In this document: piece by piece, positions 52,728 through 60,934 of the stretch
Numbering within the stretch: the stretch's first letter is position 1
Layout of the letters: every line of letters begins with the position of its first letter
NCBI RefSeq assembly: GCF_030865425.1
Contig: NZ_JAVFCB010000006.1
Location: forward strand, 1 to 64,000
Length of the DNA stretch: 64,000 nucleotides
Direction of reading: 5' to 3'
Origin: Microbacterium capsulatum
Lineage (GTDB): Bacteria; Actinomycetota; Actinomycetes; Actinomycetales; Microbacteriaceae
Made by a program: the position numbers and the translations under genes
Notes under the pieces: generated by a model
Told to the model about the DNA's origin: nothing
Seen by the model: only the letters and a program-made list of their open reading frames with translations
The model's database searches: none

Positions 52728-53674
52728 AGCGGATCCTCGTCACCGGCGGGGCCGGATTCCTCGGCACCCGGGTCACCTCCCTGCTCGCGGACAGCCCGCA
52801 GGTCGACCTGGTCGTCTCCGGGGACCTCCGCGACTCCGAGGTGCCCGGCGTCGTCTCGATCCGGGTCGACGTGACGGAGTCGGAGGGGCTGGCCGACGTC
52901 CTGCGGCTGCACCGCATCGACACGGTCGTGCACCTGGCGGCGATCGCGAACCCCGGCCGTGACGCGTCGATGGAGTACCGGGTGGACGTGCAGGGCACCG
53001 CGAACGTGCTCGCCGCCTGCGTGGAGGCCGACGTGCACCGCATCGTCGTGTCCAGCTCCGGCGCCGCCTACGGCTACCACCCGGACAGCCCGGACTGGAT
53101 CGACGAGACGGATCCGCTGCGCGGCAACGACGAGTTCCCGTCCTCGCGGCACAAGCGCCTCATCGAGGAGATGCTCGCCGGCGCGCGCGCCGCGCACCCC
53201 GACCTGGAGCAAGTGGTCTTCCGGATCGGCACGATCCTCGGCCCGACCGTGCGCAACCAGGTCACGGCACTGTGGGACGCGAAGCGGATCCTGCACATCG
53301 CCGGATCCGACTCCCGGTTCGTGTTCGTCTGGGTCGACGACGTGGCCGCCGCCATCCTGCGCGCGGCGCTCGGCGAGGGGCCCGCAGGCATCTACAACCT
53401 CGCCGGGGACGGCGCACTCAGCGTGCCGGAGATCGCGCTCCGGCTCGGCAAGCCGCTGCTCACCGTGCCGGCGCCGGCGCTGGCCGTGGCCCTGGCGGTC
53501 GGGAGCCTCCTGCGGCTCACCGAGCACGGCCCGGAGAGGATCCGCCTCCTGCGCTACCGTCCGGTGCTGCGCAACGACCGGCTCAAGGCCGAGTTCGGCT
53601 ATGTCCCCGCGCGCACGTCGATGCAGGCGTTCGAGGAGTACGTGCGCACGCACCCGGAGGTCGTCCGCGCCTGA
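52724..53674 (+). CDS. extended SDR (NAD-dependent epimerase/dehydratase-like) lacking the catalytic Tyr
   Basis: 316 residues. NAD(P) motif VTGGAGFLGTR (6-16), Asp of the second strand, HLAAIANPG, and the SSSGAAYG segment carrying the Ser. The YxxxK active site is SSRHKRLIEE: the Lys is present but Ser replaces Tyr. RFVFVWVDDVAAAIL is the typical C-terminal part. Catalysis by the usual SDR mechanism is therefore doubtful; it may be a binding or redox-sensing protein. It is coupled to the monooxygenase remnant upstream. In relatives an intact monooxygenase gene may occupy that place. Confidence 0.85.
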   Translation: MKRILVTGGAGFLGTRVTSLLADSPQVDLVVSGDLRDSEVPGVVSIRVDVTESEGLADVLRLHRIDTVVHLAAIANPGRDASMEYRVDVQGTANVLAACVEADVHRIVVSSSGAAYGYHPDSPDWIDETDPLRGNDEFPSSRHKRLIEEMLAGARAAHPDLEQVVFRIGTILGPTVRNQVTALWDAKRILHIAGSDSRFVFVWVDDVAAAILRAALGEGPAGIYNLAGDGALSVPEIALRLGKPLLTVPAPALAVALAVGSLLRLTEHGPERIRLLRYRPVLRNDRLKAEFGYVPARTSMQAFEEYVRTHPEVVRA

Positions 53675-53719
53675 GCCGGGCCGGCGCCGCCGGGCCGCCC
53701 GACGGCCCCCGCGCGCCGA

Positions 53720-54835
53720 TTACTCGTCGAAGCCCTCGGCGATGAGCTCGACGAGCTCCTCGCGCTCCTCCACCGGCAGGAACGCGCCCGCCGCGGCGTT
53801 GAACTGGAACGACTCCAGATCCTCGAGGTCGTAGCCGAAGGCGTCGACGAGCAGCGCCATCTCCCGCGTGAGGGAGGTCGCGCTCATCGTGCGGTTGTCG
53901 ACGTTCACGGTGACGGCGAAGCCGAGCTGGTACAGCAGGTCGAACGGGTGGTCGGCGAACTCGCCGCCCCACGCGGCGACCGCGCCGGTCTGCAGGTTCG
54001 AGGACGGCGACAGCTCGAGCGGGATCTCCCGGTCCCGCACCCAGCGGGCGAGGTCGCCGAAGCGCACCTGCACCTCCTCGCCGTCGCGGTTCACGATCTC
54101 CAGGTCCTCCGCGATCCGCACGCCGTGCCCGAGGCGCAGCGCACGGCCGTCGATGAGGGCGGACCGGATCGAGTCGGGCCCGGCGGCCTCGCCCGCGTGC
54201 ACCGTGATGGGGAACATCTGCCCGGCGAGGTACTCGAACGTGTCCCGGTAGCGCGAGGAGGGATACCCCGCCTCGGGCCCGGCGGTGTCGAAACCGACGA
54301 CCCCGCGGTCACGGTAGGCGACGGCGAGCTCGGCGATGTCGCGGACCCGGTCGGTCTGGCGCAGTGCGGAGAGGATCTGCCCGACGCGGATGCTCCTGCC
54401 CGCCCGATCGGCGGCGTCCTCGCCCTCGTCGATGCCGTCCTGCACGGCGTCCACGGCCTGCTCCAGGGTGAGTCCCCTCGTCAGGTGCAGCTCGGGCGCC
54501 CAGCGCATCTCGCCGTAGACGACGCCGTCGCGGACGAGATCCTCGACGAACTCGCGGGAGATCCGGCGCAGGTTGTCGGCCGTCTGCATGACCGAGACCG
54601 ACACCTCGAAGGTCTTCAGATAGTCCACGAGGGATCCGGCGCTCGCCTGGGTGCGGAACCACATGGCGAGGGCGGTGGAATCCGTGGACGGCAGCGCGAG
54701 CCCTGCCGCGTCGGCGAGCTCGATGATCGTGGCCGGGCGCACCCCGCCGTCGAGGTGGTCGTGCAGGGAGACCTTGGGCAGCGCGCGCAGGGACATGCCC
54801 TCCACGTCCAGGTCGCCGTTCGCGTCGATGGGCAT
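53720..54835 (-). CDS. add: adenosine deaminase
   Basis: 371 residues. Converts adenosine and deoxyadenosine to inosine forms. Metal site: SLHDHLDGG (HxHxD), TVHAGEAAG with the His and catalytic Glu, RLGHGVRI with the catalytic His, and NVDNR with the terminal Asp ligands (usual STDDP, here NVDNR). GGAAGG precedes the ATG. It is the last gene of the nucleoside operon, 149 bases after deoA, and supplies inosine for PunA. Confidence 0.95.
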   Translation of the reverse strand: MPIDANGDLDVEGMSLRALPKVSLHDHLDGGVRPATIIELADAAGLALPSTDSTALAMWFRTQASAGSLVDYLKTFEVSVSVMQTADNLRRISREFVEDLVRDGVVYGEMRWAPELHLTRGLTLEQAVDAVQDGIDEGEDAADRAGRSIRVGQILSALRQTDRVRDIAELAVAYRDRGVVGFDTAGPEAGYPSSRYRDTFEYLAGQMFPITVHAGEAAGPDSIRSALIDGRALRLGHGVRIAEDLEIVNRDGEEVQVRFGDLARWVRDREIPLELSPSSNLQTGAVAAWGGEFADHPFDLLYQLGFAVTVNVDNRTMSATSLTREMALLVDAFGYDLEDLESFQFNAAAGAFLPVEEREELVELIAEGFDE

Positions 54836-54984
54836 GACGGATCCTTCCTCGAGTCGGGCAGGGGGATGGAAAGCGGATGTTCCGACGGGAACCGGACGGC
54901 GACGCGTGCAGACGCCGTGTCCGGAATCAGCCTAGGCGGTGACGCGCCCCGGCGCGAGGGCCGCCCGGTGCGGGTCGACCCCGC

Positions 54985-56277
54985 CTACGCGGTGATCCGC
55001 TCGCGCACGAGCGGGGTGCGCGCGACCTGCTCGCCACCGATCTCCCAGGCGCCCTCGACCGCGTCCAGGGCGCGCTCGAACCGTGCTCCGTCGTCGGCCG
55101 ACAGCGTGAACACGGGCTGCCCGCGGCGCACCGGGTCGCCGGGCTTGACGTGCAGGTCGATGCCCGCGGCGAACACCACCGCGTCCTGGGCACGGGCCCG
55201 GCCCGCGCCCAGACGCCAGGCGCCGACACCGAACGGCAGGGCGTCCATCCGGGTGATGTACCCGTCCGCATCGGCGGTGACGGTGTGCGTCTCGTTCGCG
55301 ACCGGCAGCGGCGCGTCCGGATCGCCGTCCTGCGCACGGATCATCCGCTTCCAGGAGTCCATCGCGCGGCCGTCGTCGAGGGCCGCCTCGACGTCGGCGT
55401 CGGGCCTGCCGCTCAGTGCGAGCATCTCCCGGGCGAGGGCGACGGTGAGCTCGCGGATGTCGGCGGGGCCGCCGCCGGCGAGCACCTCGACCGACTCGCG
55501 GACCTCGTTCGCGTTGCCGATCGCGAGGCCGAGTGGCACGTTCATGTCGGTGAGGAGTGCCGTGGTGGAGACGCCGGAGTCGGTGCCGAGGGCGACCATG
55601 GTGCGGGCCAGCTCGCGCGCCCGGTCGATGTCCTGCATGAACGCGCCGGATCCGAACTTCACGTCCAGCACGAGCGCGTCGGTGCCCTCGGCGATCTTCT
55701 TCGACATGATGCTGGACGCGATCAGCGGGATCGCCTCGACCGTGCCGGTCACGTCGCGCAAGGCGTACAGCTTCTTGTCGGCGGGAGCGAGGCCCGATCC
55801 GGCCGCGCAGATCACCGCGCCGACATCCCCCTGCAGCTGCAGGAACATCTGCTCGTTGCTCAGCGCGGCGCGCCAGCCCGGGATCGACTCGAGCTTGTCC
55901 AGGGTGCCTCCGGTGTGCCCGAGGCCACGGCCCGACAGCTGCGGGACGGCCACCCCGAAGCAGGCGACGAGCGGGGCCAGCGGCAGGGTGATCTTGTCGC
56001 CCACTCCGCCGGTGGAGTGCTTGTCCACGGTCCTCTTGCCGAGGGCTGCGAAGCTCATCCGCTCGCCCGAGGAGATCATCGCGTCGGTCAGCACGCGGAT
56101 CTCGTCGCGCTGCATGCCGCGCTGGAACACGGCCATCGCGAAGGACGCCATCTGCGGATCGGTGACGTAACCGCGGGTGTACGCGTCGATCATCCAGCGC
56201 AGCGCGGGCTCGGGCACGGCACCGCCGTCGCGCTTGGCGCGGATGACGTCCACCGCGTCGAACGGCTCAACACTCAT
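54985..56277 (-). CDS. deoA: thymidine (pyrimidine-nucleoside) phosphorylase
   Basis: 430 residues. Releases thymine or uracil and (deoxy)ribose 1-phosphate. Family signature SGRGLGHTGGTLDKLESIPGW in parts (LSGRGLGHTGGTLDKLESI), KHSTGGVGDK (phosphate-binding glycine loop) and the N-terminal FDAVDVIRAKRDGG helix are present. The C-terminal domain (YITRMDALPFGVGAWRLGAGRA) is complete. The ATG overlaps the cdd stop as ATGA. It uses products of Cdd, and its sugar phosphate feeds the phosphomutase. Confidence 0.95.
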   Translation of the reverse strand: MSVEPFDAVDVIRAKRDGGAVPEPALRWMIDAYTRGYVTDPQMASFAMAVFQRGMQRDEIRVLTDAMISSGERMSFAALGKRTVDKHSTGGVGDKITLPLAPLVACFGVAVPQLSGRGLGHTGGTLDKLESIPGWRAALSNEQMFLQLQGDVGAVICAAGSGLAPADKKLYALRDVTGTVEAIPLIASSIMSKKIAEGTDALVLDVKFGSGAFMQDIDRARELARTMVALGTDSGVSTTALLTDMNVPLGLAIGNANEVRESVEVLAGGGPADIRELTVALAREMLALSGRPDADVEAALDDGRAMDSWKRMIRAQDGDPDAPLPVANETHTVTADADGYITRMDALPFGVGAWRLGAGRARAQDAVVFAAGIDLHVKPGDPVRRGQPVFTLSADDGARFERALDAVEGAWEIGGEQVARTPLVRERITA

Positions 56278-56669
56278 CGGGCGCTCTCCAGATCCCTCGG
56301 CCCGAACGCGTCGGGCAGCACTTCGTCGATCGTCCTGATCCCGGACACGGTCTCCAGCAGCATGCCGGGCAGGGAATGCTCGAACAGCAGCTGCCGGCAG
56401 CGGCCGCAGGGCATGATCGTCTCGCCGACGCCGTTCACGCAGACGAAGGCGACCAGGCGCCCTCCGCCCGACATGAACAGGTCGCCGACGAGCGCGCACT
56501 CGGCGCACAGGGTCACCCCGTACGAGGCGTTCTCGACGTTGCAGCCCGCGACGATCCGCCCGTCGTCGACGAGCGCAGCGGCCCCCACCCGGTAGTGCGA
56601 GTACGGTGCGTACGCCTTCTTCGTCGCGTCGTCCGCGACCTGGCGCAGCTCGTCCCAATCGATGTCCAC
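56274..56669 (-). CDS. cdd: cytidine deaminase
   Basis: 131 residues, homotetramer-type length. Zinc ligands Cys55 (with Glu57 in CAE), Cys88 and Cys91 in PCGRCRQ. The substrate segment YSHYRVGAAAL and NVENASYGVTLCAE are typical. Converts (deoxy)cytidine to (deoxy)uridine for DeoA. It begins 10 bases after the permease gene stop and is coupled to deoA by ATGA, which ties nucleoside uptake directly to pyrimidine salvage. Confidence 0.96.
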   Translation of the reverse strand: MDIDWDELRQVADDATKKAYAPYSHYRVGAAALVDDGRIVAGCNVENASYGVTLCAECALVGDLFMSGGGRLVAFVCVNGVGETIMPCGRCRQLLFEHSLPGMLLETVSGIRTIDEVLPDAFGPRDLESAR

Positions 56670-56679
56670 GAACGCCCTC

Positions 56680-57966
56680 CTAGGACTTGATGTACGGCTT
56701 GCCGTCGGCCGCAGGGGCCTTGATCTGCCCCACGAAGCCGACGACCGCGAGGATCGTGACGAGGTACGGCAGCATGAGCATGAACTCCCCGGGGATCGGC
56801 GTCTTCAGCACCGAGAGCAGATTCTGCAGGTTCGTCGCGAAGCCGAACAGCAGGGCGGCGAGCGCCGCGCGCAGCGGGTCCCAGCGCCCGAAGATCACGG
56901 CGGCCAGCGCGATGTAGCCGAGGCCCGCGGTCATGTCCTTGGTGAACTGCGGCACCGAGACCAGCGTGAAGTACGCCCCGCCGATGCCGGCGATCGCGCC
57001 GGCGAGCTGGAGGTTCCAGAACCGGGTGGGGTTGACCTTGATGCCGACCGTGTCCGCGGCGTGCGGGTGCTCGCCGACGGCGCGCACGCGCAGGCCCCAG
57101 CGGGTGCGGTACATCGCCCAGGCGACGATCGCGACCACCACGTACATCAGGTACACGAGGAAGGTCTGATTGAACAGCGCGGGGCCGATGACGGGGATGT
57201 CGCCCAGGATCGGGATCTTGATGAGCGAGAACCGGACCGGGCTGTTCAGCGTCTGCCCGTTCGGCGCCAGCAGCCCCTGGTACAGGAAGCCGGTCAGGCC
57301 GGAGGCGAACACGTCCAGCACGACGCCGACGATGACCTGGTCGACGAGGTACCTGATCGCGAACGCGCCCAGGACGAGCGAGATCAGCACGCCGCCGAGC
57401 ATGGCGCCGATGAGGCCGACGAACGGATTGTGCGTGATGGATCCGAGGATCGCCGCGGTGAACGCACCGAGGAGGAACTGCCCCTCGATCGCGACGTTGA
57501 CCACGCCGGCGCGCTCGCCGATCACACCGGCGAGGGCGCCGAAGACGAGGGGCACGGCGAGCGAGATCGATCCGCCGAGCAGTCCGGTCAGCGTGATCGC
57601 GCCGGCCGCGCCTGCGCCCGCCCAGGTGAGGAAGGCGGTCATCGCGAGCACGGCGTACACGATCGGCAGCCACAGGCCGATCCGGCGATACGTCTGGGCG
57701 GCGATCAGCGACCAGACGCCCAGCACGAGCGCCAGGATCCAGGTCGTCCAGATCACCGGTCCCGCGGGAACCGAGACGTCGCCCAGCGCGATCGCGGCAC
57801 CCGACTCGGCGAGACGGTAGACGGCCGTGCCCGAACGCGGGGCCAGCAGGAAGAGCAGGCCGAGCAGCGCCACGATCGCCAGCAGCGTGATCGGCGTCTT
57901 CAGCGAGCGGACCTTGACGACGGTCGGCTCCCCGAGCGCGGGGGCCGAGGTGAGAGAGGTGCTCAT
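56680..57966 (-). CDS. nucleoside ABC transporter, permease 2 (BPD_transp_2)
   Basis: 428 residues. About ten membrane helices of the branched-chain-amino-acid/ribose-type permease family. Diagnostic segments are IGERAGVVNVAIEGQFLLGAF, followed by TRWGLRVRAVGEHPHAADTVGIKV, the cytoplasmic coupling region typical of BMP-linked nucleoside importers (NupQ/YufQ-like). An N-terminal extra pair of helices makes it longer than average. Its ATG overlaps the stop of permease 1 (ATGA). It forms a heterodimer with that protein. Confidence 0.93.
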   Translation of the reverse strand: MSTSLTSAPALGEPTVVKVRSLKTPITLLAIVALLGLLFLLAPRSGTAVYRLAESGAAIALGDVSVPAGPVIWTTWILALVLGVWSLIAAQTYRRIGLWLPIVYAVLAMTAFLTWAGAGAAGAITLTGLLGGSISLAVPLVFGALAGVIGERAGVVNVAIEGQFLLGAFTAAILGSITHNPFVGLIGAMLGGVLISLVLGAFAIRYLVDQVIVGVVLDVFASGLTGFLYQGLLAPNGQTLNSPVRFSLIKIPILGDIPVIGPALFNQTFLVYLMYVVVAIVAWAMYRTRWGLRVRAVGEHPHAADTVGIKVNPTRFWNLQLAGAIAGIGGAYFTLVSVPQFTKDMTAGLGYIALAAVIFGRWDPLRAALAALLFGFATNLQNLLSVLKTPIPGEFMLMLPYLVTILAVVGFVGQIKAPAADGKPYIKS

Positions 57967-59309
57967 GCGGCCGCCGCCTTCGAGTCGGTGGGTTCGGTAT
58001 GCGCGGCCCGGCGACGCGCGATGCGGGCGCGGGCGCGCGGGGAGCGCTCGGAGTCGTCCTTCGGCAGGAAGAAGATCGTCCGGATCAGCGGGGGCGCTGC
58101 GATGAACAGCACGATGAGCGACTGCACCACCAGCACGATGTCGACCGGGATGGACTGCAGCGCCTGCATCGGGAACGATCCGGCCTTCAGCGCGCCGAAC
58201 AGCAGGCCCGCCCAGAACGTGCCCCACGCGCGGCTGCGGCCGAGCAGGGCGACCGTGATCGCCGTGAACCCGACGCCGGCGTCGATCCCGCCGTCGAAGC
58301 CGCTCGTGATCGAGCTCTGGATCTGGAACATGCCGGCCAGGCCCGCGAGGCCGCCGGAGAAGAGCATCGCGTAGATGTAGACGCGCGGCACGCTGATGCC
58401 GGCCGCGCGGGCGGCCCGCGGGTTCTCCCCCACGGCACGCATCCGGAAGCCGAGGCTGGACCGTTCCACGAGCCACCACACGAAGAGGGTCGCGACGATG
58501 ACGATCACGAAGCCCCAGTCGATCAGACTCAGTCCGGGCAGCGGCGGGAGCACGGCGCTGTGCGGCGTCGGCCGGGTGATCGGCTGGATCTGCCCCGGCT
58601 TCTGCAGCAGCTGCGGCACGCGCACCATCCACGTCAGCAGATAGAACGCGATGTAGTTGAGCATGATCGTGAGGATCACCTCGTGCGCGCCGGTGCGCGC
58701 CTTGAGCAGGCCGACCAGTCCGCCCCAGAGCGCACCGGCGGCGATGCCGACGACGAGGGTGAGCGGCACCTGGATGATCGCGGGCAGGTTCAGCTGGAAG
58801 GTCACCAGTGCGGCCGCTGCACAGGCGATCAGCATCTGCCCTCGGGCGCCGATGTTGAACAGCCCCACGCGGAACGCGACCGCGATGCCGAGACCGGCGG
58901 CGATGAGCGGCACGGCGAAGCCGACCGTGTTGCCGAGCGGCTTGACCGCCGACCAGAAGTCGCTCGCGCCGAAGTCGATGATCGATCCGGTGAACAGCGC
59001 CGAGTAGGCGCCGGAGACGGCCGTCCACGCCGCGCCGAGCATGTCGCTCGGGCGTGCGAAGAAGTAGCCGGAGGCGGTCTGCACGTCCGGGTTGGTGACG
59101 GCGATGAGCACGCCGCCCACGATGAGCGCGAGAAGCACGGCGAGAACCGTGGTCACGGCGCTGCCGCGGAGGATCTCGCGCAGGACGCGGTTCGAGACCG
59201 GGATCTCCTGGATGCGCCGGGTGGGGGGCGCCGCGGGCGACTCGGGTCCGCCGTTGGAGCTCGACGCCGGCTCGGACGCGGGCGCCGCCGGGGTGGTCTC
59301 GGTGCTCAT
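57963..59309 (-). CDS. nucleoside ABC transporter, permease 1 (BPD_transp_2)
   Basis: 448 residues. An Ala/Ser/Pro-rich hydrophilic N-terminus (about 1-45) precedes about nine membrane helices. LFNIGARGQMLIACAAAALV and SLGFRMRAVGENPRAARAAGISVPRVYI are the family signatures (the former usual as NIGAEGQ, here NIGARGQ). The C-terminal tail is basic (SPRARARIARRRAAH). The start overlaps the ATPase stop. It resembles the YufP/NupP partner of nucleoside importers. Confidence 0.93.
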   Translation of the reverse strand: MSTETTPAAPASEPASSSNGGPESPAAPPTRRIQEIPVSNRVLREILRGSAVTTVLAVLLALIVGGVLIAVTNPDVQTASGYFFARPSDMLGAAWTAVSGAYSALFTGSIIDFGASDFWSAVKPLGNTVGFAVPLIAAGLGIAVAFRVGLFNIGARGQMLIACAAAALVTFQLNLPAIIQVPLTLVVGIAAGALWGGLVGLLKARTGAHEVILTIMLNYIAFYLLTWMVRVPQLLQKPGQIQPITRPTPHSAVLPPLPGLSLIDWGFVIVIVATLFVWWLVERSSLGFRMRAVGENPRAARAAGISVPRVYIYAMLFSGGLAGLAGMFQIQSSITSGFDGGIDAGVGFTAITVALLGRSRAWGTFWAGLLFGALKAGSFPMQALQSIPVDIVLVVQSLIVLFIAAPPLIRTIFFLPKDDSERSPRARARIARRRAAHTEPTDSKAAAA

Positions 59310-60820
59310 GCGGCTTCCTCCGTGGGGTTCTCGCCGGCCATCATCAGGCCGAGCACGTCGCGGGGGGTGTCCGCGGGGACGATGCCGACGATCCGGCCGC
59401 GGTACATCACCGCGATCCGGTCGGCGAGGGCCACGACCTCGTCCAGTTCGGTGGAGACCACGACCACCGGGATCCCGGCGTCGCGCGTGGCGACGATGCG
59501 CTTGTGGATGAACTCGATCGAGCCGACGTCCACGCCGCGGGTCGGCTGCGATGCCAGCAGCAGCTTGAGGTCGCGGTTCAGCTCGCGCGCGATGACGACC
59601 TTCTGCTGGTTGCCGCCGGAGAGGGATCCGGCCTCCTGACCGGATCCCTGCGTGCGGATGTCGAACTCTTTGATCCGGTCCTTCGCGAACGCGTCGAGCA
59701 CGCCGCGCTGGATCGTGCCGGCCCGGGCGAAGGCGGGGTCGTCCGAGCGGTCGAGGATGAGGTTCTCGGCGACCGAGAACCCGCCCACGAGGCCATCCTC
59801 GTTGCGGTCCTCGGGGACGAATCCGACGCCGGCCGCGAGCACCTGGTGCACGCTGCGCCCGACCAGCTCGACCCCGTTCAGCGAGATCGACCCGCTGGTG
59901 CGGGAGTCCAGGCCCATGATCGCCTCGGCGAGCTCGGTCTGCCCGTTGCCCTGCACGCCCGCGACCGCGAGCACCTCGCCGGGACGGACCTCGAAGCTGA
60001 CGTCGTCCACGACCACGACGCCGACCGCGTCGATGACCCGCAGGTCCTTCACCGTCAGGCCGCCCTCGCCGATCTTCGGCGGGTCCTTGTGCACGGTGAG
60101 CTCGACCGGGCGGCCGACCATCATCGAGGCGAGCTCGGTGTTGGAGGACTGCGGGTCGGCCTCGCCGACCACCTTGCCGAGCCGGATCACGGTGATCCTG
60201 TCGGCGACGGCGCGCACCTCGCGCAGCTTGTGCGTGATGAACACGATCGCCGTGCCCTCGTCGCGCAGCTGCTTCATGATGCCCATGAGCTCGTCGGTCT
60301 CCTGCGGCGTGAGCACCGCGGTGGGCTCGTCGAACACGAGCACCCTGGCGTTGCGGGACAGCGCCTTGATGATCTCCACCCGCTGCTGCACGCCCACGGG
60401 CAGGTCGCCGACGATCGCGTCGGGGTCCACCTCGAAGCCGAATCGGGCGGCGACCGAGCGCACGTGCTCGCGGGCCGCGGCGATGTCCAGCACGCCGAGG
60501 GCCTTCGACTGCTCATGTCCGAGCATGACGTTCTCCGCGACGGTGAACACGGGGATCAGCATGAAGTGCTGGTGCACCATGCCGATGCCCGCCGCCATCG
60601 CGTCGCCGGGCCCGCGGAAGTGCTGCGGCACCTCGTCGAGCAGGATCTCGCCCTCGTCCGCCTGATACAGGCCGTAGAGGACGTTCATCAGGGTCGATTT
60701 GCCGGCCCCGTTCTCGCCCAGCAGGGCGTGGATCTCGCCGCCTTCGACGACCACGTCGATGTGGTCGTTGGCGACGAGGGATCCGAAGCGCTTGGTGATG
60801 CCGCGGAGCTCAAGCTTCAT
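59306..60820 (-). CDS. nucleoside ABC transporter, double ATPase
   Basis: 504 residues, two fused nucleotide-binding domains. The first is complete: GENGAGKST, VGVQQRVEIIKALSRNARVLVFDEPTAVLTP in parts, and ITHKLREV. The second has GVQGNGQTE in place of a regular Walker A, LSGGNQQKVVIARELNRD as signature and LLLASQPTRGVD as Walker B, which lacks the catalytic Glu, as usual for RbsA/NupO-type proteins. So only one site is expected to hydrolyse ATP normally. It is separated from the binding-protein gene by 114 bases containing a large hairpin. Confidence 0.94.
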   Translation of the reverse strand: MKLELRGITKRFGSLVANDHIDVVVEGGEIHALLGENGAGKSTLMNVLYGLYQADEGEILLDEVPQHFRGPGDAMAAGIGMVHQHFMLIPVFTVAENVMLGHEQSKALGVLDIAAAREHVRSVAARFGFEVDPDAIVGDLPVGVQQRVEIIKALSRNARVLVFDEPTAVLTPQETDELMGIMKQLRDEGTAIVFITHKLREVRAVADRITVIRLGKVVGEADPQSSNTELASMMVGRPVELTVHKDPPKIGEGGLTVKDLRVIDAVGVVVVDDVSFEVRPGEVLAVAGVQGNGQTELAEAIMGLDSRTSGSISLNGVELVGRSVHQVLAAGVGFVPEDRNEDGLVGGFSVAENLILDRSDDPAFARAGTIQRGVLDAFAKDRIKEFDIRTQGSGQEAGSLSGGNQQKVVIARELNRDLKLLLASQPTRGVDVGSIEFIHKRIVATRDAGIPVVVVSTELDEVVALADRIAVMYRGRIVGIVPADTPRDVLGLMMAGENPTEEAA

Positions 60821-60860
60821 ATCAGTGACCTTATCGGGGAGGATTCACGCGAGAAAGAGG

Positions 60861-60923
60861 CGCGGGACGCCCGATCCGGCCGCCGTGCCCGGAGGCGACG
60901 ACGGCGGATCGGAGCGTCCCGCG
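60861..60923 (-). terminator. intercistronic stem-loop downstream of the nucleoside-binding protein gene
   Basis: CGCGGGACGC+CCGATCCG (60861-60878) pairs with CGGATCGG (60905-60912) and GCGTCCCGCG (60914-60923), an 18-bp stem with a one-base bulge. Placed like the hairpin at 13171-13213 in the amino acid transporter operon. Confidence 0.8.
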
Positions 60924-60934
60924 TGAGGAGCTGA

